64,000 nt of DNA from GCA-003244245 sp963822695 (lineage in GTDB: Bacteria > Actinomycetota > Actinomycetes > Mycobacteriales > Pseudonocardiaceae): contig CAWGJH010000024.1 in the NCBI GenBank assembly GCA_963822695.1, positions 348,596 through 412,595 on the forward strand. Reading direction: 5' to 3'. Of the stretch, positions 9,165 to 16,627 are shown piece after piece. Position 1 is the stretch's first letter, and the number at the start of each line of letters is the position of its first letter. The notes beneath the pieces were generated by a model that was given only the letters and a program-made list of their open reading frames with translations, had not been told where the DNA came from and searched no databases. The position numbers and the translations under genes were made by a program.

Positions 9165-10901
9165 ATGACAACTCCCAGGATGGCCAGCGACGTGACCAGC
9201 ACCGATGGCGTGCTGCTGCGGGTGCACGAGTCGGGAGTGCGAGACGCACCGACGGTGGTCTGCGTGCACGGCTACCCCGACGACCACACCATGTGGGACG
9301 GCGTCGCGGCCGAGCTGGCACCGCGTTACCACCTGGTGCGCTACGACGTCCGGGGGGCCGGCGAGTCTGGGAAGCCTCGTGACCGCCGGGCGTACCGGCT
9401 CGCGCAGCTCGCCCAGGACCTGGTCGCGGTGGTGGACGCGGTCAGCCCCGACCGTCCGGTCCATCTGCTGGCCCACGACTGGGGCTCGACCCAGGCCTGG
9501 CATGCGCTGAGCGGTCAGGGGCTGCGCGGCCGAGTCACGTCCTTCACGTCGATCTCCGGGCCGTGTCTGGACCATGCGGACCACTGGTTGCGGGCGCGGC
9601 TGCGCCGGCCGACGCCCCGGGCACTGCGTGAGCTACTCACCCAGCTGGTGTCAAGCTGGTACATCGGCTTCTTCCAGCTGCCGCTGCTGCCGGAGTTGCT
9701 CTGGCGCTCCGGACTCCCCCAACGCGCGCTGGCCCTGCTGGGCTGCGCCAGCACCCCCGCTGTGACCGACGGGCTGAATGGCATTCAGCTGTACCGGGCG
9801 AACATGCTGCCCCGGCTCACGAAACCCAGTTTCCAGACGATCGACATTCCGGTGCAAGTCATTGCGCCCAGGCGGGATCCGTTCGTGTCGAGATCACTCC
9901 AGACCGACATCAGACGGTGGGCACCGAACCTCGCGGTTCGCGAGTTGCCCGGCGGCCATTGGTTGCCGCGCAGCCACCCGCACACCGTCGCGCGCTGCGC
10001 GAGCGAGCTGATTGATCATGCCAAAGGCGGTCGTGAATCGCGCGCCCTGCGCCGCGCACGTCACACCGGGCTGCAACGAAGGCGGTTCGAGGACACCCTC
10101 GTGGTGATCACCGGAGCGGGCAGCGGTATCGGCAGGGCCACCGCACTCGAATTCGCTGAGCAGGGCGCTGAGGTAGTAGTCACCGACATCGATCAGGATG
10201 CGGCCGAGCGCACCGCGCACCTGGCCAGCACGCTCGGCCCGCCCGCGAGCGCGTACACCGTGGACGTGTCCGACGGCGGCGCGGTCGAGAAGTTCGGCAC
10301 GGTGCTGCTCGATGAACACGGGATCCCGGACATCGTGATCAACAACGCCGGCATCGGCATGGCGGGGCCGTTCTTCGACACCACGGTGGCCGAGTGGGAA
10401 CGGATCATCGACATCAATCTGTGGGGCGTCATCCACGGTTGCCGGGTCCTGGGCGGGCTGCTGGTCGCTGGCGGTGCGGGCGGCACCATCGTCAACATCG
10501 CATCCGCCGCCGCGTACCTGCCCACCCGGGCGCTCCCGGCGTACGCCACGACGAAGGCCGCAGTCCTCGCGCTGAGCCAGTGCCTACGCGGCGAACTGGC
10601 CGAAGCCGGCATCGGCGTGGTGGCGATCTGCCCCGGTTTCGTGCACACCAACATCGCCAGCACTACCCGGTTCGTCGGCCTCGACACCACCGAGGAGCAC
10701 ACCACCCAACAGCGCGTGACCGAGCTGTACCGCCGGCGCAACTTCACCCCGCGCCGGGCGGCACAGGAGATCCTGCGTGCGGTGGAGCGCAACGCCGCCA
10801 TCGCCCCGATCACCGTCGAAGCCAAAGCCGGACTGCTGGCCTCCCGGCTGACTCCTGGACTGCTCCGCGCACTGGCCCGAGCCAATCTAGCCCCTCGATA
10901 A
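9165..10901 (+). CDS. ephD: EphD-like fusion: alpha/beta hydrolase plus short-chain dehydrogenase
   Basis: A 578-residue two-domain protein with the architecture of mycobacterial EphD, described as an epoxide hydrolase/dehydrogenase involved in mycolic-acid modification. Residues 1-290 are an alpha/beta hydrolase: oxyanion motif HGYPDD at 35-40, nucleophile Asp105 in HDWGS, likely catalytic His265 in PGGHW. Residues 310-578 are a classical SDR: cofactor motif TGAGSGIG at 316-323, NNAG at 393-396 and the Tyr460/Lys464 pair in YATTK. Both active sites look intact. AGGAGGT precedes the ATG at 9165. The substrate here is unknown. Loss of the adjacent TetR repressor would leave the gene without local control. 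Confidence 0.88.
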   Translation: MTTPRMASDVTSTDGVLLRVHESGVRDAPTVVCVHGYPDDHTMWDGVAAELAPRYHLVRYDVRGAGESGKPRDRRAYRLAQLAQDLVAVVDAVSPDRPVHLLAHDWGSTQAWHALSGQGLRGRVTSFTSISGPCLDHADHWLRARLRRPTPRALRELLTQLVSSWYIGFFQLPLLPELLWRSGLPQRALALLGCASTPAVTDGLNGIQLYRANMLPRLTKPSFQTIDIPVQVIAPRRDPFVSRSLQTDIRRWAPNLAVRELPGGHWLPRSHPHTVARCASELIDHAKGGRESRALRRARHTGLQRRRFEDTLVVITGAGSGIGRATALEFAEQGAEVVVTDIDQDAAERTAHLASTLGPPASAYTVDVSDGGAVEKFGTVLLDEHGIPDIVINNAGIGMAGPFFDTTVAEWERIIDINLWGVIHGCRVLGGLLVAGGAGGTIVNIASAAAYLPTRALPAYATTKAAVLALSQCLRGELAEAGIGVVAICPGFVHTNIASTTRFVGLDTTEEHTTQQRVTELYRRRNFTPRRAAQEILRAVERNAAIAPITVEAKAGLLASRLTPGLLRALARANLAPR

Positions 10902-11027
10902 CGCAACCACAGACCGGAAGGGTGCTGACCGACGGTGAGCGCACCGACACCATGACGATCTGCGTGTCCCGAAGCCGCGGTGGCCGGATCGCCGTCGATC
11001 TTTAGCGGACCCTTCTCACGGACCCTT

Positions 11028-11405
11028 CTAACGGACACTGACCAGGTCGACAACGAAGACGAGGGTCTCGCCAGGCTTGATCGTGGCGCCCGCGCCACGG
11101 TCGCCGTAGGCCAGGTGCGGGGGGATGGTGAGCCGCCGACGGCCGCCGACTCGCATTCCGACGATCCCATCGTCCCAGCCCTTGATCACCCGGCCGGTAC
11201 CGAGCCGGAACTCCAGTGGGGAGCCTCGGTCCCAGGAGGCGTCGAACTGCTTCCCGGTGGAGTGCGCGACACCGATGTAGTGCGCCCGGATCTGCGAGCC
11301 GACGATGGCCTCGGCGCCGTCACCCACTACCTGGTCTTCGATCACCAACTCGGTTGGCGCCAGTCCTTCGGGTACGGCCACATCGGGACGGATCAGCTCG
11401 CTCAC
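11028..11405 (-). CDS. FKBP-type peptidyl-prolyl cis-trans isomerase
   Basis: A 125-residue single-domain FKBP that catalyses prolyl isomerisation in protein folding. The core motifs are in order: IRAHYIGVAHSTGKQFDASW, FRLGTGRVIKGWDDGIVGMR, RRRLTIPPHLAYGDRGAG and ETLVFVVDLVSV. No signal peptide is present, so it is cytoplasmic. The GTG at 11405 is chosen because GAGGAGGAGGA ends six bases before it; the open frame further upstream is Arg-rich and lacks FKBP similarity. It is divergent from the hemC paralogue, with an 81-bp shared upstream region. Confidence 0.92.
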   Translation of the reverse strand: MSELIRPDVAVPEGLAPTELVIEDQVVGDGAEAIVGSQIRAHYIGVAHSTGKQFDASWDRGSPLEFRLGTGRVIKGWDDGIVGMRVGGRRRLTIPPHLAYGDRGAGATIKPGETLVFVVDLVSVR

Positions 11406-11486
11406 GTCGTCATCCTCCTCCTCACCCCGTCGCCGTTGACAGGGTCTCCATCTTGGCAGCCTCCCAGTGCGCCGTAAGGTTCTGGC

Positions 11487-12413
11487 ATGCCGCACGTGCG
11501 AATCGGCACCCGCTCCAGCCCGATGGCTCTACACCAAGCTGAGCAGGTCGTCACAGCCCTGGAAGCGCTGGACCCCACGGTCACCACTGAGCTGGTCAAG
11601 ATTACGACTAGTGGCGACCAGTGGATGGGTGACCTCGCGAAGCTCGGTGGCAAGGGTGCGTTCGTCCGCGAGATCGACCGCAACCTGCTCGACGGCTCGG
11701 TCGATCTCGCGGTGCACTGCCTCAAAGACATCCCCGGCGACATTCCAGTGCCCGAAGGGCTGGCCTTCGCCGCCTACCTGCCCCGGGAAGACATCCACGA
11801 CGCGGTGATCTCCCGCACCAGTGCCCCACTGGCGGAATTGCCCGCTGGTGCCGTCATCGGCACCAGCGCGGTGCGCCGCGCCGCCCAACTCCGTCTGCGC
11901 TATCCGCACGTGGAGGTCAAACCGTTGCGGGGCAACGTCAACACTCGCCTGATGCGGCTGGATGAGGGCCACTTCGACGCGATCGTGGCCGCGGTAGCTG
12001 GCCTGCACCGGGTCAATGAGGCTGAGCGGATCACCGAGATCCTGCCGTTGCAGACGATGTGCCCAGCGATCGGCGCGGGCATCATCGCGTTGCAGTGCCG
12101 CGCCACCGATACCGACGTCCGTGCGCTGAGCGCCCGGCTCAACGACACCGAAGCCCACCGGCACGCCACTGCCGAACGCGCCATGTTGCACGCCCTGCAG
12201 GGCCACTGCAACTCACCCATCGCGGGCTACGCCAGCACCGAACCCAACGGCAAGCTTTCGTTGCGCGCCAAGGTGTTCAGCCTGGACGGCAGCCAGTGGC
12301 TCGACTCCCACCACTGGGGCGTAGCCGACGACCCCGAGGCCCTGGGGTACTTCGTCGGCGCCGATCTCCTCCGCCAGGGAGCTCGTGCCCTCATCGGCGC
12401 CATCGCGCATTAA
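11487..12413 (+). CDS. hemC: Hydroxymethylbilane synthase (porphobilinogen deaminase) paralogue
   Basis: A 308-residue enzyme of the family that polymerises four porphobilinogens to hydroxymethylbilane in tetrapyrrole synthesis. KITTSGDQW, KLGGKGAFVREID and AVHCLKDIP (catalytic Asp81) are visible, and Cys241 in LQGHCNSPIAG aligns with the dipyrromethane-cofactor cysteine. The sequence around these residues is divergent from canonical HemC (GHCNSPIAG instead of a GGCQVPIG-like motif; HCLKDIPGDIP instead of HSLKDMPT). No hemA, hemB or hemD is nearby, so it is probably a second copy. It starts at ATG 11487. Confidence 0.85.
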   Translation: MPHVRIGTRSSPMALHQAEQVVTALEALDPTVTTELVKITTSGDQWMGDLAKLGGKGAFVREIDRNLLDGSVDLAVHCLKDIPGDIPVPEGLAFAAYLPREDIHDAVISRTSAPLAELPAGAVIGTSAVRRAAQLRLRYPHVEVKPLRGNVNTRLMRLDEGHFDAIVAAVAGLHRVNEAERITEILPLQTMCPAIGAGIIALQCRATDTDVRALSARLNDTEAHRHATAERAMLHALQGHCNSPIAGYASTEPNGKLSLRAKVFSLDGSQWLDSHHWGVADDPEALGYFVGADLLRQGARALIGAIAH

Positions 12414-12484
12414 CGCACGACGCACCACAGCCCTGAGCCTGGCGACGTACCAGCGCCAGTGCGGCGAGGTTGGCCGCGTAGGTA

Positions 12485-12712
12485 CCAGGACATTCAGCGA
12501 CCGGGGACAACGACACCACACTTCCATGACATCGGCGGTGCCCCCGTAACCTCCGGACGGATTGCTATCCCATACCGCGATAGGAGAATCAGCAGAGCCA
12601 AGCACTTCCTCACTAGCCGCCATGTATGCATCTCTATTAGATTTCTCAAATGACAACATCCGCACCGCGTGGGCGCGACTAATTAGATGATCGAACTCTG
12701 ACAAATTTTCGG
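12485..12712 (-). pseudogene. Fragment resembling a SLOG/deoxyribosyltransferase-like protein
   Basis: The minus strand encodes LISRAHAVRMLSFEKSN and, after a helix, PIAVWDSNPSGGYGGTADV. The latter is like the 'avWDg.p..GyGGTadvv' loop found in small actinomycete proteins of nucleotide-binding (SLOG or deoxyribosyltransferase-like) folds. No start codon or N-terminal Rossmann strand precedes it, and the frame degenerates downstream into the antisense of hemC. It is read as the C-terminal part of a broken gene. The family assignment is tentative. Confidence 0.4.
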
Positions 12713-12731
12713 GGTTCACTGTGCACTCTCG

Positions 12732-12897
12732 CCGCTCGCCGCTGGCTCCAGCAATGAGCGCAACGCAACGCCACCCGAGCGTTGACGCGATAGCGTTGCC
12801 GAAGCGCTGCTGCCGTCTCGACCCAGGACGCACCCGAGACCCGTAGTGAACGCACCAGTTGCTCGCGCTGCTGCTGGTAACTGCGTGGCTCACCCAT
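12732..12897 (-). pseudogene. N-terminal fragment of an actinomycete HTH regulator
   Basis: From ATG 12897 the frame reads MGEPRSYQQQREQLVRSLR, then ASWVETAAALRQRYRVNARV and AHCWSQRRAA. This is the start of a common Streptomyces/Pseudonocardiales regulator family, in which 'RYRVNARVALR.AHGWSQ..AA.EWN' leads into an XRE-like helix-turn-helix. After WSQRRAA the similarity stops and the frame ends 17 codons later, just where the separate fragment at 12485-12712 begins in another frame. Only about 55 of several hundred codons remain. Confidence 0.5.
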
Positions 12898-13148
12898 AGC
12901 GGAGTGACGATACACGATACGGGGTATCCGCCTAACTCCGCGTGGGAGTTTCCCATGCTGTCGGGACATGTGACGATCAAGAAATGACGGTTGCTTAGGG
13001 TGCTTCGCTGAACGGCCCCTACGGGCCGTAGAGTTCACGGCCGGGTGCTATCCACATAATCGAGGTAGACCCGCTGCGGCTCAGGACACGCGAGGGCATG
13101 ACCCTCGTCGAACCAGACCGCCCCGACGAGGCTGACGGAGGACGTCCT

Positions 13149-13241
13149 GTGGTAAACCACCGTGAGACGAAGCGGCGCTGGGACATCGCCCGCAACGACT
13201 CTTCACCGCTGCAGCCATATGACGACAAAGTGGTCGTCTGA
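13149..13241 (+). CDS. Small ORF (30 codons) translationally coupled to the PLP enzyme
   Basis: A GTG at 13149 lies six bases after GGAGGA (13137-13142), one of the best ribosome sites in the window, and opens a 30-residue peptide. It starts MVNHRETKRRWDIARNDSS and ends QPYDDKVVV: a basic first half and an acidic/hydrophobic tail, with no Cys. Its TGA shares a base with the ATG of the aminotransferase gene (TGATG at 13239-13243), so translation is probably coupled. The same frame is open from an ATG at 13098 (47 residues), but that start has a poor ribosome site. It could be a leader peptide, a RiPP precursor or a small partner protein; no family is recognised. Confidence 0.55.
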   Translation: MVNHRETKRRWDIARNDSSPLQPYDDKVVV

Positions 13242-14431
13242 TGAGTGGTAAGCCTGCCAGATTGGCCAATCTGGACGCCTTCGATCTCACCACCCTGTCA
13301 CGACGGGACGGGGAGAAGTGGGCGGCGGCTAGGCACGGTGTGCTGCCAGCCTGGGTAGCTGACATGGACTTTCCGATCTCACCAGTCATCCGCCGCGTAC
13401 TCGTCCGTCGGATCGACACCGATCTCGGATACCCGGCGTGGTTCGATGAGACCGACGGCCGCCCGCTCGGTGAGGTGTTCGCCGCGCGCATGCGCCGTCG
13501 GTTCGGATTCGCGGCCGATCCCTCGCACGTCCGGCTGTTCACCGACGTCAACCAAGCCATGCAGGTCGTACTCCACTTCGGCACCTCGACCGGCGATGCG
13601 GTTGCCCTGCACACCCCGGCCTGCCCTCCGTTCGAGGAGGTTTTCACCAAGCTCGGCCGGCCGCCGCGGACCGTACCGATCCGCTGCCGCGACGGCCAGT
13701 GGCAGCTCGACCTGGACTGGCTGGCTGACGAGCTGCGGGGCCGTGGGGGGGCGCCCTGCCGCGCGCTGCTTCTGGTCAACCCACACAACCCCACAGGAAG
13801 GGTCTTCCGGGGGGAAGAACTCAAGGATCTGGCCGCGCTGGCGATTGAGCACGACCTGCTGGTGATCTCCGACGAGGTGCACGCCGACCTAACCTATCCA
13901 GGATACCAGCACATCCCCTTCGCTTCGCTGTCCGAAGAGATCGCCGCGCGGACGGTTACGCTCACATCTGGCAGCAAGGCGTTTAACTTGGCCGGAGTCC
14001 GCTGCGCCGTCGCGCACATTGGGGTGAAGAAGATACGCGACGCGGTGGATGCTCAGCGCGGAATCCTGTTCGGTCAGGTGAGTGTGCTCGGGGTAGACGC
14101 GTTGAGGGCCGCGTGGACCGATGGGGACAGCTGGCTGGACACCGTACGTTCGCTGCTGGAGCGCAACCGCTGGCGGGTGGCCGAAAAACTGCCGGACGGC
14201 ATCGGCTATGTGATGCCCGAGGCGACCTATCTCGCCTGGCTCAACTGCCGCTCTTTAGGCCTTGGGGACGATCCGTCCGCCTTCTTCGAGAGCGATGCCA
14301 AGGTGTTGCTCTGCCGAGGATCGGAGTTCGGCCGCGAGGGCAACGGGTTCGCGCGGCTGAACTTCGCCACCTCATTACCGGTGCTGGACGAGCTGCTGCG
14401 GCGGATGCGCGCGGCCTTGGGGTGTCGATAA
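13241..14431 (+). CDS. MalY/PatB-type PLP-dependent C-S lyase or aminotransferase
   Basis: A 396-residue fold-type I PLP enzyme of the MalY/PatB branch (cystathionine beta-lyase-like). PAWVADMDFPI near residue 36 is the branch signature. NPHNPTG (180-186), SDEVHADL (210-217) and the Schiff-base Lys246 in TSGSKAFNLAG follow, with the substrate-carboxylate Arg in GFARLNFAT near the C-terminus. Family members cleave C-S bonds of cystathionine or Cys conjugates or act as aminotransferases; the substrate here is unknown. The ATG overlaps the stop of the 30-codon ORF upstream, and no methionine-pathway gene is adjacent. Confidence 0.88.
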   Translation: MSGKPARLANLDAFDLTTLSRRDGEKWAAARHGVLPAWVADMDFPISPVIRRVLVRRIDTDLGYPAWFDETDGRPLGEVFAARMRRRFGFAADPSHVRLFTDVNQAMQVVLHFGTSTGDAVALHTPACPPFEEVFTKLGRPPRTVPIRCRDGQWQLDLDWLADELRGRGGAPCRALLLVNPHNPTGRVFRGEELKDLAALAIEHDLLVISDEVHADLTYPGYQHIPFASLSEEIAARTVTLTSGSKAFNLAGVRCAVAHIGVKKIRDAVDAQRGILFGQVSVLGVDALRAAWTDGDSWLDTVRSLLERNRWRVAEKLPDGIGYVMPEATYLAWLNCRSLGLGDDPSAFFESDAKVLLCRGSEFGREGNGFARLNFATSLPVLDELLRRMRAALGCR

Positions 14432-14572
14432 GGGGTCCCGGTAAAAGTTGACGAGGGTCGTTCCCTGGTGCGGGTTGCGCTGGTCGAGCGCCTGGTCCCA
14501 ATTTTCGCCGTCGCGGTGTGGGCTGTCCAGCCGGGTGCGCATGGGCATGAACGCTCCGGGCAGGTTCACACT

Positions 14573-14683
14573 GGCGCGGCGCTGAGCCGCACACTGGTGC
14601 TGTCCCTCGGGGTCGTCACCGGGGCGGTGACGGCGCTGAGCACCATCCTGTCGGCGATCTCCTCGGACCGGTTCGGCAGGCCC
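14573..14683 (+). pseudogene. MFS transporter fragment
   Basis: One frame encodes a transmembrane stretch, RTLVLSLGVVTGAVTALSTI, running into LSAISSDRFGR. This is the helix plus 'SDRFGRR' loop that marks major facilitator (metabolite:H+ symporter-like) transporters. Nothing on either side continues the family: the upstream sequence is unrelated and the frame ends 16 codons after the SDRFGR loop. It is interpreted as a single-helix relic of a deleted transporter between the aminotransferase and fadD genes. Confidence 0.45.
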
Positions 14684-14761
14684 ACCCGAGCACCGCAGCC
14701 ATTCGGTGATTCTCGCCAGGCCTACACTCCGGGGTGACTCACTAGGCGGAGGAGGTCCGCG

Positions 14762-16609
14762 ATGACAGCATCCGCGCAGACCGAGACAAACCTCGCAGGG
14801 GTCGCCGACCGGGCGGTCAGCGTGGCGCAGATGTTTTTCGACCGGGTCGCACAGACGCCGGATCGGGAGGCGTTTCGGTATCCGGTTGAGGGCCGTTGGG
14901 TGTCCCGGACCTGGCGGGAGACAGCCCAGCAGGTCAGTCGGCTCACCGCCGGGCTGGTCGCTCTCGGCGTCACCGCGCAGCAGCGGGTCGCCATCGCGTC
15001 CGAGACACGTTACGAGTGGATCCTGGCCGACCTCGCGATCATGTGCGCCGGGGCGGCCACGACAGCTGTCTATCCCTCAGCGATCTCCGGCGATGTCGCG
15101 TTCGTCCTCGCGAATTCCGGCAGTAGGGTTGTCTTCGCCGAGGATGACGACCAGCTCGCCAAGCTGCGCGAGCGGCGGGGCGCGCTGCCCTCGGTCCGCA
15201 CGGTCGTCACCTTCGATGGCACCCCCGATGGCGGCGACGACCCATGGGTGATCTCCCTGGACAGACTGGCCGAACGGGGCGCCGCATACCTCGCCGAGCA
15301 CCCCGGCACTGTCGAGGAGCGAGTCGCCGCGATCCACCCAGATCACCTCGCCACCCTGATCTACACCTCGGGCACCACCGGCCGGCCCAAGGGCGTTCGG
15401 CTGTGCCATTCCTCCTGGACCTACGAGGGGGCCGCAGTCGCTTCGCTGGGCGTGCTGCACATCGATGATCTGCAATACCTGTGGCTGCCGATGGCCCATG
15501 CGTTCGGCAAGGTGTTCCTGACCACCCAGCTGCAGGTGGGTTTCGCGACTGCTGTCAACGGACGGATCGACCGGATCGTGCCCAACCTGGCTGTGGTGCG
15601 CCCGACGTTCATGGCCACGCCTCCGCGTATCTTCGAGAAGGCATACAGTCATATCATCGCCACGGCCCATTCGGCGAGCTGGCCCAAGGCCAGGATTTTC
15701 GACTGGGCATGTGGAGTCGCGCTTGAGGTATCCCGCCTGGTCCGGCAGGGCAAGCCGGTGCCATGGCCGCTGGCTGTTCGGCACAAGCTGGCCGATAAGC
15801 TGGTCCTGGTCAAGGTGCGCGACCGGTTCGGCGGCCGGCTACGGTTCGTCATCTCCGGTGCGGCGGCCCTGTCCGAACAGATCGCGGAGTGGTTTCATGC
15901 CGCCGGCATCCCGATCTTTGAGGGCTACGGTCTCACCGAGACCTCCGCCGGTTCGGTGGTCAACCGCCCGGGCCATGTCAAGCTCGGCACCGTGGGGTTA
16001 CCGTTGCCGGGTACCCAGCTCATGATCGCCGATGACGGTGAAATCCTGATCAAGGGTCCCGGCGTCATGGAGGGCTATCACCACCTGGACCAGGACACCG
16101 GCCAGGCGCTCATCGGCGACGGGTGGCTGGCCACCGGCGACATCGGGGAGATCGACGCCGACGGGTTCCTGCGGATCACCGACCGGAAGAAGGACCTGTT
16201 CAAGACCTCCGGCGGCAAATACGTCGCGCCATCTCACATCGAGAGTCGCTTTACCGCGATGTGCCCGCTGGCCAACTGGATGGTCGTGCACGGTGACCAG
16301 CGCAACTATTGTGTGGCACTGATCGCGCTCGACCCCGACGCGGTAGCGGACTGGGCCAGTCACCACGACATGGCCGGAACGTCCTATGCGCAGGTGGTGA
16401 CCTCCCCGCCCATGCGCAGCACAGTCGAGGGTTACGTGGGAAAGCTGAACGCACAGCTCAACCGCTGGGAGGCGATCAAGAAGTTCATCATCCTCGATCA
16501 CGACCTCACGGTGGACTCCGGCGAGTTGACCCCCAACCGCTTGAAAGTGCGCAGGCCTGTCGTGGAAGCCAACTACCGCGAGGCTCTGGACGCCCTGTAT
16601 ACCGAGTGA
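14762..16609 (+). CDS. Long-chain acyl-CoA synthetase (FadD15-like)
   Basis: A 615-residue AMP-forming ligase that activates fatty acids to acyl-CoA. The motifs are LIYTSGTTGRPKGV (P-loop), YGLTETSAGSV (adenylate binding), GDGWLATGDIGEID with ITDRKKDLFKTSGGKYVAP (hinge), and the catalytic Lys region SGELTPNRLKVRR. The N-terminal RAVSVAQMFFDRV start and overall length match the FadD15/long-chain synthetase class. The ATG at 14762 follows GGAGGAGG. It lies convergent to glnE, with an 18-bp gap. Confidence 0.92.
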   Translation: MTASAQTETNLAGVADRAVSVAQMFFDRVAQTPDREAFRYPVEGRWVSRTWRETAQQVSRLTAGLVALGVTAQQRVAIASETRYEWILADLAIMCAGAATTAVYPSAISGDVAFVLANSGSRVVFAEDDDQLAKLRERRGALPSVRTVVTFDGTPDGGDDPWVISLDRLAERGAAYLAEHPGTVEERVAAIHPDHLATLIYTSGTTGRPKGVRLCHSSWTYEGAAVASLGVLHIDDLQYLWLPMAHAFGKVFLTTQLQVGFATAVNGRIDRIVPNLAVVRPTFMATPPRIFEKAYSHIIATAHSASWPKARIFDWACGVALEVSRLVRQGKPVPWPLAVRHKLADKLVLVKVRDRFGGRLRFVISGAAALSEQIAEWFHAAGIPIFEGYGLTETSAGSVVNRPGHVKLGTVGLPLPGTQLMIADDGEILIKGPGVMEGYHHLDQDTGQALIGDGWLATGDIGEIDADGFLRITDRKKDLFKTSGGKYVAPSHIESRFTAMCPLANWMVVHGDQRNYCVALIALDPDAVADWASHHDMAGTSYAQVVTSPPMRSTVEGYVGKLNAQLNRWEAIKKFIILDHDLTVDSGELTPNRLKVRRPVVEANYREALDALYTE

Positions 16610-16627
16610 GCGTGCACTGCTGAATGA

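Noticed and set aside
13012..13029. Terminator hairpin before the 30-codon ORF
   Set aside because: ACGGCCC/GGGCCGT pair around CTAC, but there is no T-rich tract and the stem is only seven pairs, common by chance at this GC.
14375..14569. Minus-strand ORF (MNLPGAFMPMRTRLDSPHRD...) between the aminotransferase and fadD genes
   Set aside because: No ribosome site, no recognisable family, and it overlaps the aminotransferase C-terminus; it is treated as chance.
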